53,918 nucleotides of DNA from Candidatus Margulisiibacteriota bacterium (GTDB taxonomy: Bacteria > Margulisbacteria > Riflemargulisbacteria > GWF2-35-9), in the NCBI GenBank assembly GCA_028715625.1, contig JAQURL010000008.1, forward strand, positions 1 to 53,918. The letters run 5' to 3'. A program made the translations under genes and the position numbers. Every line of letters begins with the position of its first letter. The first letter of the stretch is position 1. The notes below the pieces were generated by a model, which worked only from the letters and a program-made list of their open reading frames with translations, was not told where the DNA came from and searched no databases. This document shows positions 9,575 to 17,019 of the stretch, one piece after another.

Positions 9575-10750
9575 TTATACTTTTCTTTTTCTGAGGAATG
9601 TAGGAATAATGATATCATCGTCATCATCACCCAAATCATCCTGTTCCAGAGGGTCATTATCTACGTCCTGTATCACGGACGGAGATTTGTCTTCCTCCAC
9701 AATGCTAACAAAGGGCTTTACAATACTGGTCGGCTCTTTCCTGCTGTCAAAAGATTGAGAATCCTTTTTGATATTGATTTCCGGAATATCGGTATCTTTT
9801 TTCTCATTGGGTTTAAATCCGGTAGCAATAACCGTCACCACAACTTCCTCATTTAAAGATTCATCAATAACCATACCCAGTATAACATTGGCGTTGGGGT
9901 CTACAGCTTCATAGATTACATTTGCAGCTTCATGAACTTCATGTAATGATAACCCTTCACCTCCGGCAATATTCAGGATAATTCCAGTAGCTCCGGTAAT
10001 AGATTCTTCCAACAACGGGCTGCTAATAGCAGCTTCTGCTGCCTCAATGGCCCTATGCGTACCGCTACTCTTGCCGATGCCCATCATTGCAGACCCCGCG
10101 TCTTTCATAATTGTCTTAACATCCGCAAAGTCCAGATTGATCAATCCTACATTTGTAATCAGTTTGGATATACCTTGTACTCCCTGCAACAACACATCAT
10201 CCGCGATCATAAACGCGTCTTTTAATGACGTAGTCTGCTCAATAACCTGCAATAATTTGTCATTGGGAATAACAATTAATGCGTCCAGTTCATCTCTTAA
10301 AGATTTTATTCCTTCATCAGCCTGTCTCATTCTAACCGGGCCTTCAAAACGAAAAGGTTTGGTGACGACACCTACTGTTAGAGCGCCAGCTTGTTTTGCC
10401 ACTTTGGCCACAATTGCGGATGCTCCGGTGCCAGTACCTCCACCCATACCAGCTGTTATAAAAACCATATCGGCACCCTCTATAGATGCCTTAATCTCGT
10501 CCAGGCTTTCTTCTGCTGCCTTGGAGCCGATAGAAGGATTTGCACCTGCACCTAATCCCTTGGTTATTTCTTTACCTATCTGTAAAATATTTTCAGCAAG
10601 AGAACTATGTAAAGACTGACTGTCTGTATTTAAAGCCCAGAACTCTACTCCATCCAACCCGGCAGCTATCATACGGTTAACAGCGTTATTTCCCCCTCCG
10701 CCAACACCAATAACTTTGATATTTGTATATTGACTGAGTTCTGTTTTCAT
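9575..10750 (-). CDS. ftsZ: Cell division protein FtsZ
   Basis: 391 residues, a tubulin-like GTPase that forms the division ring. It shows [15 protein letters not shown] near residues 14-28, the tubulin signature GGGTGTGAS at about 104-112, and the acidic linker leading to a C-terminal peptide [13 protein letters not shown], the conserved site that binds FtsA and other partners. The start ATG at 10748-10750 has AAAGGGG about 9 nt upstream. It lies downstream of ftsA with an unusually long 151 nt gap that contains a perfect palindrome, so separate control is possible. The next gene is the SLH-porin after 3 nt. Confidence 0.98.
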   Translation of the reverse strand: MKTELSQYTNIKVIGVGGGGNNAVNRMIAAGLDGVEFWALNTDSQSLHSSLAENILQIGKEITKGLGAGANPSIGSKAAEESLDEIKASIEGADMVFITAGMGGGTGTGASAIVAKVAKQAGALTVGVVTKPFRFEGPVRMRQADEGIKSLRDELDALIVIPNDKLLQVIEQTTSLKDAFMIADDVLLQGVQGISKLITNVGLINLDFADVKTIMKDAGSAMMGIGKSSGTHRAIEAAEAAISSPLLEESITGATGIILNIAGGEGLSLHEVHEAANVIYEAVDPNANVILGMVIDESLNEEVVVTVIATGFKPNEKKDTDIPEINIKKDSQSFDSRKEPTSIVKPFVSIVEEDKSPSVIQDVDNDPLEQDDLGDDDDDIIIPTFLRKRKV

Positions 10751-10901
10751 TATTTTGCCCCTTTTCTTGAGGATTTTAAAATATAACCGAATTTTATTAA
10801 CATATAGAAAACAATTCCTTCCTGCTATATATATCTATTATTAATAATAGTCATTTTACCCTGAATATTCAATATCAGATACTGAATAAAATAATAAACT
10901 T
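10751..10901 (-). promoter_or_regulatory. ftsA-ftsZ intergenic region with 16 bp palindrome
   Basis: 151 nt between ftsA and ftsZ in an otherwise compact cluster. It contains the perfect palindrome CTATTATTAATAATAG at 10835-10850 and several AT-rich -10-like hexamers, but no clear -35/-10 pair. A role in setting the FtsZ:FtsA ratio (operator, RNA processing site or promoter) is inference only. Confidence 0.35.
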
Positions 10902-12131
10902 TCAAAACAGATTTTCTATCCATACCATCGCTTTGGACAACAAACTTTTGTTATTGCCCGATACATGCGGCAAAAAAATTTCGTTATTTACAGAATAATG
11001 CAGTAGTCCGATGGTATTACTAATATTGGAATCATAACCCGTTTCGAGACTTTTTTCCTGTAAATGCCATTTATTACTCAAATAAAGGGCTGAACCTTTG
11101 GGGTGTCCCTTGCCTAGTAAAATCAAAGTCTCAACATTTTGCAGGATATTGTCTGCTTCTATTTTTTTTTCTACAGTCTCAATTATTTCTTCAAACCGAC
11201 TAAAAGCTACCTGTTGAAGCAGACTTAGATCCAATTCTCTACCCTCCACCATAGTTTTCTTTTCCTCATAGTGATCCCAGGTAAGGTCAACATAGTTCTC
11301 TTTTAGTCTTTTAGCCAGTGTTACCGGCACATTTAATACCTGGGCAATATCCCGGGTTACCATTTCGCTCCCCAGGCCAAAATTATAAAAAAAAGTTAAA
11401 GAACCGTTATTAATACCGTAAACATAAGTTGATTCCGCTCCAAAATCAACAACAATAGACTTCTCCGTGCGATTTTTCGGGTTCAAATTCAAGAAAAGGT
11501 TAATAAAAGCCAAAGGTGGCGCAATGAATCTGCCCGTATTTACAGAGATACTTTTGAACATATTTTTTAGCTGCTCATGAATATAAGCATCATATGATAT
11601 TAAAAAAACATCGATAGACAATACATCGCAGGTTTTACCGACGGGGTCTTTAATTTCCTGATCATCAATAAAATATCTTATCGGTATCGTGTGCAGAACC
11701 GCACCTTTTCTGCACAATTCCCTGGCTTTATTGATAAGTTCCAGCTTATGTTCATATTTGACTATATTTTCTTTTATAACCAGGTTTATCCTCTGTACTT
11801 CGCTATAATAGGCATTGAAGGGTAAAGCTACCAGGCATTTTTTGGTTTTCAGTTCCAGTGAATATTCATTTTCGAGTCTCTTGAAACCAGTTAACAAGGA
11901 ATTTTTAATAACATCAATATCATATTTTTTTTTATCCATGCTGTTCAGGTATCTGATTTCAACTGTATCTATTATCTGAAAATCATGAAGACCGGACAAT
12001 TCAGCCATAACTATTTTGACCGAAGAAGTCCCTATATCTACACCGAATAATATGTTTTGGGAGATCATTTTTCTTTTAGAATGCAGCTGTTCTTTGAAAT
12101 TGTTAATTGATTTTTTTAGTTTGCTGAACAT
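10902..12131 (-). CDS. ftsA: Cell division protein FtsA
   Basis: 409 residues, an actin-like ATPase that anchors FtsZ to the inner membrane. The phosphate-1 motif appears as FGVDIGTSSVKIVMAEL (about 29-45), the phosphate-2 region as VVDFGAESTYVYGI, and the C-terminal peptide KSLLSKAMVWIENLF can form the amphipathic membrane-binding helix of FtsA. It sits between gmhB and ftsZ as expected for a dcw cluster. The ATG at 12129-12131 has no Shine-Dalgarno but has an extended -10 only 8 nt upstream, suggesting its own leaderless promoter. Sequence similarity to well-known FtsA proteins looks modest, but domain pattern and position agree. Confidence 0.92.
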   Translation of the reverse strand: MFSKLKKSINNFKEQLHSKRKMISQNILFGVDIGTSSVKIVMAELSGLHDFQIIDTVEIRYLNSMDKKKYDIDVIKNSLLTGFKRLENEYSLELKTKKCLVALPFNAYYSEVQRINLVIKENIVKYEHKLELINKARELCRKGAVLHTIPIRYFIDDQEIKDPVGKTCDVLSIDVFLISYDAYIHEQLKNMFKSISVNTGRFIAPPLAFINLFLNLNPKNRTEKSIVVDFGAESTYVYGINNGSLTFFYNFGLGSEMVTRDIAQVLNVPVTLAKRLKENYVDLTWDHYEEKKTMVEGRELDLSLLQQVAFSRFEEIIETVEKKIEADNILQNVETLILLGKGHPKGSALYLSNKWHLQEKSLETGYDSNISNTIGLLHYSVNNEIFLPHVSGNNKSLLSKAMVWIENLF

Positions 12132-12139
12132 ATGTAGCT

Positions 12140-12148
12140 ATTATATCA
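12140..12148 (-). promoter_or_regulatory. Extended -10 promoter directly before ftsA
   Basis: Minus strand TGATATAAT (TGn plus perfect TATAAT), ending 8 nt before the ftsA ATG. No convincing -35 is seen, as is usual for extended -10 promoters. It would give a leader of about 1-2 nt. Confidence 0.5.
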
Positions 12149-12180
12149 TAAAAAACTCAGCAGGTGACGATTAACAAATT

Positions 12181-12729
12181 CTACAAACTATTTTTTGGGA
12201 TTATCAATGATGCAAATTCTCTAAGATTTTTTACAACGTGATCGGCTGATGATGCTACCTGCTTCTTATTAATAAAAACAGTCCTGCTCCCCAGACCCTT
12301 GCCGAACTTCATGTCAATTTCCGAATCACCTACCATAATTGACTTTCTGAAATCGATATCCGGGAAATCTTCCTTTGCTTGTAAGGCCATACCGAGAGCA
12401 GGTTTTCGGCATAAGCAATTTCTGGAAGCTTCATGGGGACAAAAATAAATTTTATCGATTCTGCCTCCTGCTTTGCAAATGGCGGCAGTCATCTGTTTAT
12501 GTATGTTAGCCAAATCTTTTGAAGTCATTAAATTCTTACCTATACCCTGTTGATTTGAAAAAACAATGATATACTTAAAAAACTGGGATAATTGAGCAAG
12601 GCTGCTTTTAACATAAGGTAAAAACTTAAACTCTTGCCAATTTTTCACATAATCGTTATCCAGCTTTTTATTAATTACTCCATCCCTGTCTAAAAATAAA
12701 CTCCAGGATTTATTGATCTTTATATTCAT
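12181..12729 (-). CDS. gmhB: D-glycero-D-manno-heptose 1,7-bisphosphate phosphatase-like HAD protein
   Basis: 182 residues. HAD phosphatase with the nucleophile motif FLDRDGVIN (Asp14, Asp16), the GmhB zinc-site pattern CPH (97-99) ... CLC (105-107) RKP, and the late motif VGDSEIDMKFG. GmhB dephosphorylates heptose bisphosphate on the way to ADP-heptose of LPS, which fits the diderm envelope genes in this window. Histidinol-phosphate phosphatase (HisB-N) is the close alternative, but no his genes are present here. Its ATG overlaps the ftsQ stop as ATGA, indicating tight coupling. Placement of a heptose gene between ftsQ and ftsA is unusual. Confidence 0.82.
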   Translation of the reverse strand: MNIKINKSWSLFLDRDGVINKKLDNDYVKNWQEFKFLPYVKSSLAQLSQFFKYIIVFSNQQGIGKNLMTSKDLANIHKQMTAAICKAGGRIDKIYFCPHEASRNCLCRKPALGMALQAKEDFPDIDFRKSIMVGDSEIDMKFGKGLGSRTVFINKKQVASSADHVVKNLREFASLIIPKNSL

Positions 12730-13469
12730 TGATTAAAATATTTTACTACCGGATAATCCGGGTAACGAACATCAATATACTCAACCTTTTCGTTTTTTTC
12801 CGAAATTGCTTTCACCAGAGTTTTCAATGTTTTTAACTTCTTCTTAAAATCTCTTTCATCACCGAATTTTATTTCAAGCAAATCATTGGTCAATACCCTT
12901 ATGTCCTGGGGGTTAGTCAGATTAAATTTCAATCCTGTGTCCTTAAAAATACGGATGAGTATTTTTAAAGTTCCCTTGATCAGTGAACTGTATTCAGTTG
13001 GCAGAACGGTTAGGCCTTTGATGCTTTCCGGTGGTATGCCTGTGATTATTGGTAAATTACTGTATTCTGAAACAAAAACTACATTTTTGTCTTTGTTTAT
13101 GTTAATAATAACTCCGTCTTCATCAATCAGATAATTGTTGGGGTAACAAATTATACTCGCAAAAGGTGAGCGTTCCACTACTTTTATTTTTAAATAATTT
13201 TCAAACCAGTGCTTGCTGAATTTAATTTTCTTTAATTGAGGAATTTCATTTATCAGTACCTTCCGGGCTTTTCTCCTGGATAAAAGGAATAAATTCTCGA
13301 AGTGATTATTTGAGGCCACATCTATAATCCATTGTGAATCTACAATTTTGTTACCCGAGACGACTACTTTTTTAATCTTGAAAAGCGGAGAATAACCCAG
13401 AATTAAATAAATAAACGTAAATAGCAGTAAAAAAAGGAGTAATCTTCTAATAAATTTGGAACGTAGCAT
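12726..13469 (-). CDS. ftsQ: Cell division protein FtsQ/DivIB
   Basis: 247 residues: short basic N-terminus (MLRSKFIRR), one transmembrane helix (about 10-28), then a POTRA-like domain starting FKIKKVVVSGNKIVDSQWI and a beta domain. It is an essential bitopic divisome protein linking FtsA/FtsZ to septal wall synthesis. Primary sequence is poorly conserved in this family; topology, POTRA start and position between ddl and ftsA support the call. The start overlaps ddl by 23 nt and the stop overlaps gmhB by 4 nt. Confidence 0.88.
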   Translation of the reverse strand: MLRSKFIRRLLLFLLLFTFIYLILGYSPLFKIKKVVVSGNKIVDSQWIIDVASNNHFENLFLLSRRKARKVLINEIPQLKKIKFSKHWFENYLKIKVVERSPFASIICYPNNYLIDEDGVIININKDKNVVFVSEYSNLPIITGIPPESIKGLTVLPTEYSSLIKGTLKILIRIFKDTGLKFNLTNPQDIRVLTNDLLEIKFGDERDFKKKLKTLKTLVKAISEKNEKVEYIDVRYPDYPVVKYFNQ

Positions 13470-14343
13470 CGATTATCCTTTGTACCAGCTCCGGGAAACT
13501 TATACCCGCAGATTTTGCCTGAGCCGGAAGATCGCTTGTATCTGTCATTCCCGGTATCGTATTAAGTTCGAGGATATATGGAGTACCGTCATTGGTTAGT
13601 ATCATATCCACACGAACAGCGCCCCGGCAACCTATTACTCGATATGCTTCCAACGCTATATCGCGAATATTTTTCTCGATTTTTTCAGTTAAATGCGCAG
13701 GCAAAATGAAATCAGTAAGACCTTTGGTATATTTGGCTTCATAATCGTAGAACCTTTTTTTGGGAACCAGTTCCAGGATCGGAAAAATTTCGTCACCGAG
13801 AATACTGACGGTAAGCTCCCGTCCGGTTATATATTGCTCAACAAATATCTGAGTGTAATCTTTACTTAACTGTTTATATTCTGTGAGTAATTGCTTTTTG
13901 TCCTCAATAATAGCTACACCAATACTGGAACCCTCAAGCGTCGGTTTAATAATCTGTGGAAATTTTGTAACAAGATCAAGATCCTCGACGTTATTCAATT
14001 CTATAAAAGGCGCTGTCGGTAAATTGTGATAAATGAGTACCTTCTTGGTCAATACTTTGTTGCAGGCCAGAGCCGAGGCACAAATCCCTGATCCGGAATA
14101 AGGTATTTTCAGCCATTCCAGGACACCCTGGATTGATCCATCTTCGCCGCCGCGTCCATGCAAAGCTATAAATGCGAAGTCAATATCGGAAGGAATCTGG
14201 TCCTGTCTTGGGTCTATTCTGATAACATCATATCCCAGTTCCTGTAATGCTTTACTAACATTATTTCCTGATCTTAAGGATACTTCACGCTCAGACGAAA
14301 ACCCACCTGATAATACACCTATTTTTTTTATCTTTTTATTCAT
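13447..14343 (-). CDS. ddl: D-alanine--D-alanine ligase
   Basis: 298 residues, an ATP-grasp enzyme that makes the D-Ala-D-Ala dipeptide of peptidoglycan. Visible motifs are GVLSGGFSSEREVSLRSG at the N-terminus, FIALHGRGGEDGSIQG, KPTLEGSSIGV, and near the C-terminus LELNTIPGMTDTSDLPAQA. The ATG at 14341-14343 is preferred to the GTG just before it. The stop codon and trailing bases of the preceding gene form a hairpin at 14351-14380 immediately upstream, which may couple or limit translation. It overlaps ftsQ by 23 nt. Confidence 0.96.
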   Translation of the reverse strand: MNKKIKKIGVLSGGFSSEREVSLRSGNNVSKALQELGYDVIRIDPRQDQIPSDIDFAFIALHGRGGEDGSIQGVLEWLKIPYSGSGICASALACNKVLTKKVLIYHNLPTAPFIELNNVEDLDLVTKFPQIIKPTLEGSSIGVAIIEDKKQLLTEYKQLSKDYTQIFVEQYITGRELTVSILGDEIFPILELVPKKRFYDYEAKYTKGLTDFILPAHLTEKIEKNIRDIALEAYRVIGCRGAVRVDMILTNDGTPYILELNTIPGMTDTSDLPAQAKSAGISFPELVQRIIDATFQIY

Positions 14344-14350
14344 CACCTAC

Positions 14351-14380
14351 ATTGTAACTTAAGACAAACTTAAGGACAAT
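14351..14380 (-). promoter_or_regulatory. Hairpin spanning the stop codon just upstream of ddl
   Basis: Interrupted inverted repeat: ATTGT-aa-CTTAAG, 5 nt loop, CTTAAG-g-ACAAT. It contains the TAA stop (14370-14372) of the upstream unknown gene and ends 7 nt before the ddl ATG. There is no T-run, so it is not a classical terminator. A translational coupling element is possible. Confidence 0.35.
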
Positions 14381-15209
14381 GGGGAGGTAATTGACCTTTC
14401 ATTATGAGCCTGGGCATTTTGCTTTTTTCCATGTGTTGCTCCGGATTTACAACCGGAAGTATGGAAAGAGTATATGTTTCGGCTGCCGATTCCTCTGCAT
14501 ACAAAAATTTTTCTATATTTTTCACCTCATTATCCGACAAATTCATTTCTCCCAAATAAAATCTGATAATATTTCTCCTTTCACTGTCGATTTCCCAGGA
14601 CCTGATATCAAAATGAGGCAGACCATTATCATATTTCTCAAATATGGTACCTCTGGATTCTTCAATTGCATTTTTATTGCCCAGTGCTGACAATTTCAAT
14701 AAATGTATATTAAATGCCTCAACCACTGCCAGAGCTTTTTCATAATTCCTTTGTTCTTTATTAGTTATTGTTATGATCAATTTTTCGCCGGTGTCTTTGC
14801 TCTGAACAATTTCATGCTTGGAAAGTACCTGGCTCAATGTGATGTGCTCACCCTGATTGATTTGGTATTTGCCTATAAGATATCTGGTTGAATTTAATTG
14901 TTTTAGTTCCTCAGATGATAAATAATATTGGTTACTGTAAAATTTGAAGGGCCTTAGAAAATCCTGATAAAATTCTTCTATATTTTTTGAATTCAACCCA
15001 TCAGAGCCTCTAAAAATATCTATTTTTTCTTTAAATTCCTGATATTTAGTTAAATAAAAATTACAGGATTTTTTAGCATAATCAATTCTAAGGTCCAGCT
15101 TATCTAATAAATCCTGTTGTGTACCGGCCAAAATAATATCGCCGATACGATAGTTGATTAATTTGTTATTAACACCTGTCCTGTCTTTTTGTTTTTTTGA
15201 GCGAATCAC
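14370..15209 (-). CDS. Unknown protein in the dcw cluster (third of three)
   Basis: 279 residues from GTG at 15207-15209, which has GGAAGGAG 9 nt upstream. A longer reading from TTG at 15254 exists but lacks a ribosome site. No signal peptide or membrane helix; charged, mixed alpha/beta composition with helical stretches (for example around the DLRIDYAKKS segment). I recognise no family. It occupies, with the next two entries, the place where murE-F, mraY, murD, ftsW, murG and murC usually sit between ftsI and ddl. Co-directional and closely spaced with its neighbours, so probably one transcript. Confidence 0.7.
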   Translation of the reverse strand: MIRSKKQKDRTGVNNKLINYRIGDIILAGTQQDLLDKLDLRIDYAKKSCNFYLTKYQEFKEKIDIFRGSDGLNSKNIEEFYQDFLRPFKFYSNQYYLSSEELKQLNSTRYLIGKYQINQGEHITLSQVLSKHEIVQSKDTGEKLIITITNKEQRNYEKALAVVEAFNIHLLKLSALGNKNAIEESRGTIFEKYDNGLPHFDIRSWEIDSERRNIIRFYLGEMNLSDNEVKNIEKFLYAEESAAETYTLSILPVVNPEQHMEKSKMPRLIMKGQLPPHCP

Positions 15210-15259
15210 TTTAGCATACTCCTTCCTCTTTCTTCCTATAAATAATCGCCACAAATCGC

Positions 15260-15622
15260 TTATAATCTGCCCAGATAATCCTCCAGACGGTCTTGGACCT
15301 CAATAATTATTCTGATAGCTGACAACTGCATAAAAATTTCCGGTTTATATTCTCTATATAAATCCTGAAAAATCATGGAGATATGCCCAAGATAATCACG
15401 GTCCAGAGCATTCCCTTGGTCATCATAAAACAGATTTTTCGCGATTTTTCTATCTCTTTCGGACAAACCCATCTCTTCGAATAATCTCTTTTCCGTATCA
15501 TTAAATTCTGCCGAATATTTTCCGAAATATGAAGCCCTTACTGCTGTTGCGTAAAAACAATCCGCTCCAACATTATTGTAAGTTTGTTTTTCAATAACAT
15601 TGCTAATTAATTTGGTTTTCAT
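15260..15622 (-). CDS. Small unknown protein in the dcw cluster (second of three)
   Basis: 120 residues, soluble and mostly helical, beginning MKTKLISNVIEKQTYNN, with an acidic, aromatic-rich C-terminal half (DLYREYKPEIFMQLSAIRII). Strong Shine-Dalgarno AAAGGAG 5-6 nt before the ATG at 15620-15622. I recognise no domain. It starts 15 nt after the preceding unknown gene and is separated from the next by about 50 nt (or overlaps its upstream spacer if the longer TTG start is used). Confidence 0.7.
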   Translation of the reverse strand: MKTKLISNVIEKQTYNNVGADCFYATAVRASYFGKYSAEFNDTEKRLFEEMGLSERDRKIAKNLFYDDQGNALDRDYLGHISMIFQDLYREYKPEIFMQLSAIRIIIEVQDRLEDYLGRL

Positions 15623-15637
15623 AAATACTCCTTTATT

Positions 15638-16747
15638 TTATCTTTGATTTTTTTGAACTTTTTTCATAACTCCTTCCATTTCAGCATCTAGGTTTTTGCC
15701 GGATGCCTGCTGTAACTGCTCTTGATATTGTTGAAAATTTATATAGGTACTGTCAAACCATTCACCGGCTATACCCTGCACGGAAATAACCTGCCCTTTT
15801 TTTGTATCTAAAATCACATAATCACCGGCTTTTACGTGGATCTCGGCGTTGGGTGTCTTTATAATTACATCATCTTTAATAGATTCAGGTATTTTCATTG
15901 CATAACTAGGAACAAGCTTATAGCCCGATTTCCATGATGTATCAGCATCAATTCCATACGCCTCCTTTACAAACTTCTGGTCTGAAACATATTCATTGTA
16001 AAGTTTCTCCTGCCCGCTATTCTGATTGACAACAAATTTGTTATTCTCATCAAAATAGCCTTTAACTTGCTGACCTGCCAGAATATGCCCTGCCGGATAG
16101 GTTATGGGGCTGGCATTTTTCAGGATAACATCACCCTCTTTTATTGTAGCTACCCCACCGCCCCATGTTTCCTGAATAGGAATACCTTTTTCATCGACAC
16201 CTGTGTAGGTAGTCAATTCATTACCCGGTCTGAACCTTGCTTCCTGATGTTTTTTACTTGCCAATAGTATACCGGTTTCAGTTTTCTTAATAACTTTTTC
16301 CAATATAGGAAAACTTGTGGTAATTCCTGATTTAATCAAATCTACATTTTTATCTATATAAACATCAAGAAGTCCGTTGTTGGAATATTTCCCCTGAGAC
16401 TTTGTTAAAACACCGGCTAACAACTTATTGGCGATCTGCCCTATAGCTTTTGCCCGCATCATGTTTCCTTCTCCTGCCTCGAATTCAGCATCTTCCTTTA
16501 ACTCAGCATAGCGAGAAACTATTTTCATTGCCTGGTCTACATCAAATGTACCAGAATATATTTCTCCCTTATAACCCCATTTGATTTCAACTTTCCCCTC
16601 CAAATATTTTATATTTACATTTGGTATTGATTTTAGAATGCTTCCATATTTTTTCCCAACAATGCAATCCTTCCCTAGAAATTCTGTCCACTTAAACTCA
16701 CTGATTCTTATATCTCGCTCACTTATACCGATAACTTTGAAATACAT
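15638..16747 (-). CDS. Unknown protein in the dcw cluster (first of three)
   Basis: 369 residues from ATG at 16745-16747, which has AAAGGAGGA 4-5 nt upstream; a 13-residue longer reading lacks such support. No signal peptide or membrane helix. The second half holds two beta-rich segments with a GDxVIL core (IKEGDVILKN and VKAGDYVILDTKKG) and ends with a Gln/Lys-rich helix. The second segment and its closing WFDSTY recall short beta modules in phage-associated proteins, but that is a weak impression. I recognise no family. Likely first gene of an operon with the two genes that follow. Confidence 0.7.
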   Translation of the reverse strand: MYFKVIGISERDIRISEFKWTEFLGKDCIVGKKYGSILKSIPNVNIKYLEGKVEIKWGYKGEIYSGTFDVDQAMKIVSRYAELKEDAEFEAGEGNMMRAKAIGQIANKLLAGVLTKSQGKYSNNGLLDVYIDKNVDLIKSGITTSFPILEKVIKKTETGILLASKKHQEARFRPGNELTTYTGVDEKGIPIQETWGGGVATIKEGDVILKNASPITYPAGHILAGQQVKGYFDENNKFVVNQNSGQEKLYNEYVSDQKFVKEAYGIDADTSWKSGYKLVPSYAMKIPESIKDDVIIKTPNAEIHVKAGDYVILDTKKGQVISVQGIAGEWFDSTYINFQQYQEQLQQASGKNLDAEMEGVMKKVQKNQR

Positions 16748-17019
16748 TTTATCCTCCTTTATTCTTGTTTCTATAAATAGAAACATAAATAGAAGAAACC
16801 GGCTTGTGTGCTCAATAATGAAAGAGTTGGGACATTAGTACAGGTTAATACTTAGCAACAAATAGATAAAACTTTCCTCTATAAGTTTATTTCTACTTAT
16901 TTTTTAGTATATTTCTAATTTGGGACCATTACTGGGAAGCCTGAATGTTTCTTCTACCTCTATATATATTAATCCAACAAGTATAGGTTTTTTAAACATG
17001 CATTTTTTTTGATGTTTTC
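16748..17019 (-). other. 272 bp spacer upstream of the three unknown dcw genes
   Basis: AT-rich, with no gene. It presumably carries the promoter of the downstream operon. I see only weak -10-like hexamers and no convincing -35/-10 pair or strong terminator for ftsI. It is the largest gap inside the cluster and divides it into an rsmH-ftsL-ftsI part and the remainder. Confidence 0.5.

Noticed and set aside
10047-10619. Plus-strand frame of 190 codons opposite ftsZ
   Set aside because: Antisense of a highly conserved gene, no ribosome site, Pro/Ala/Ser-biased product.
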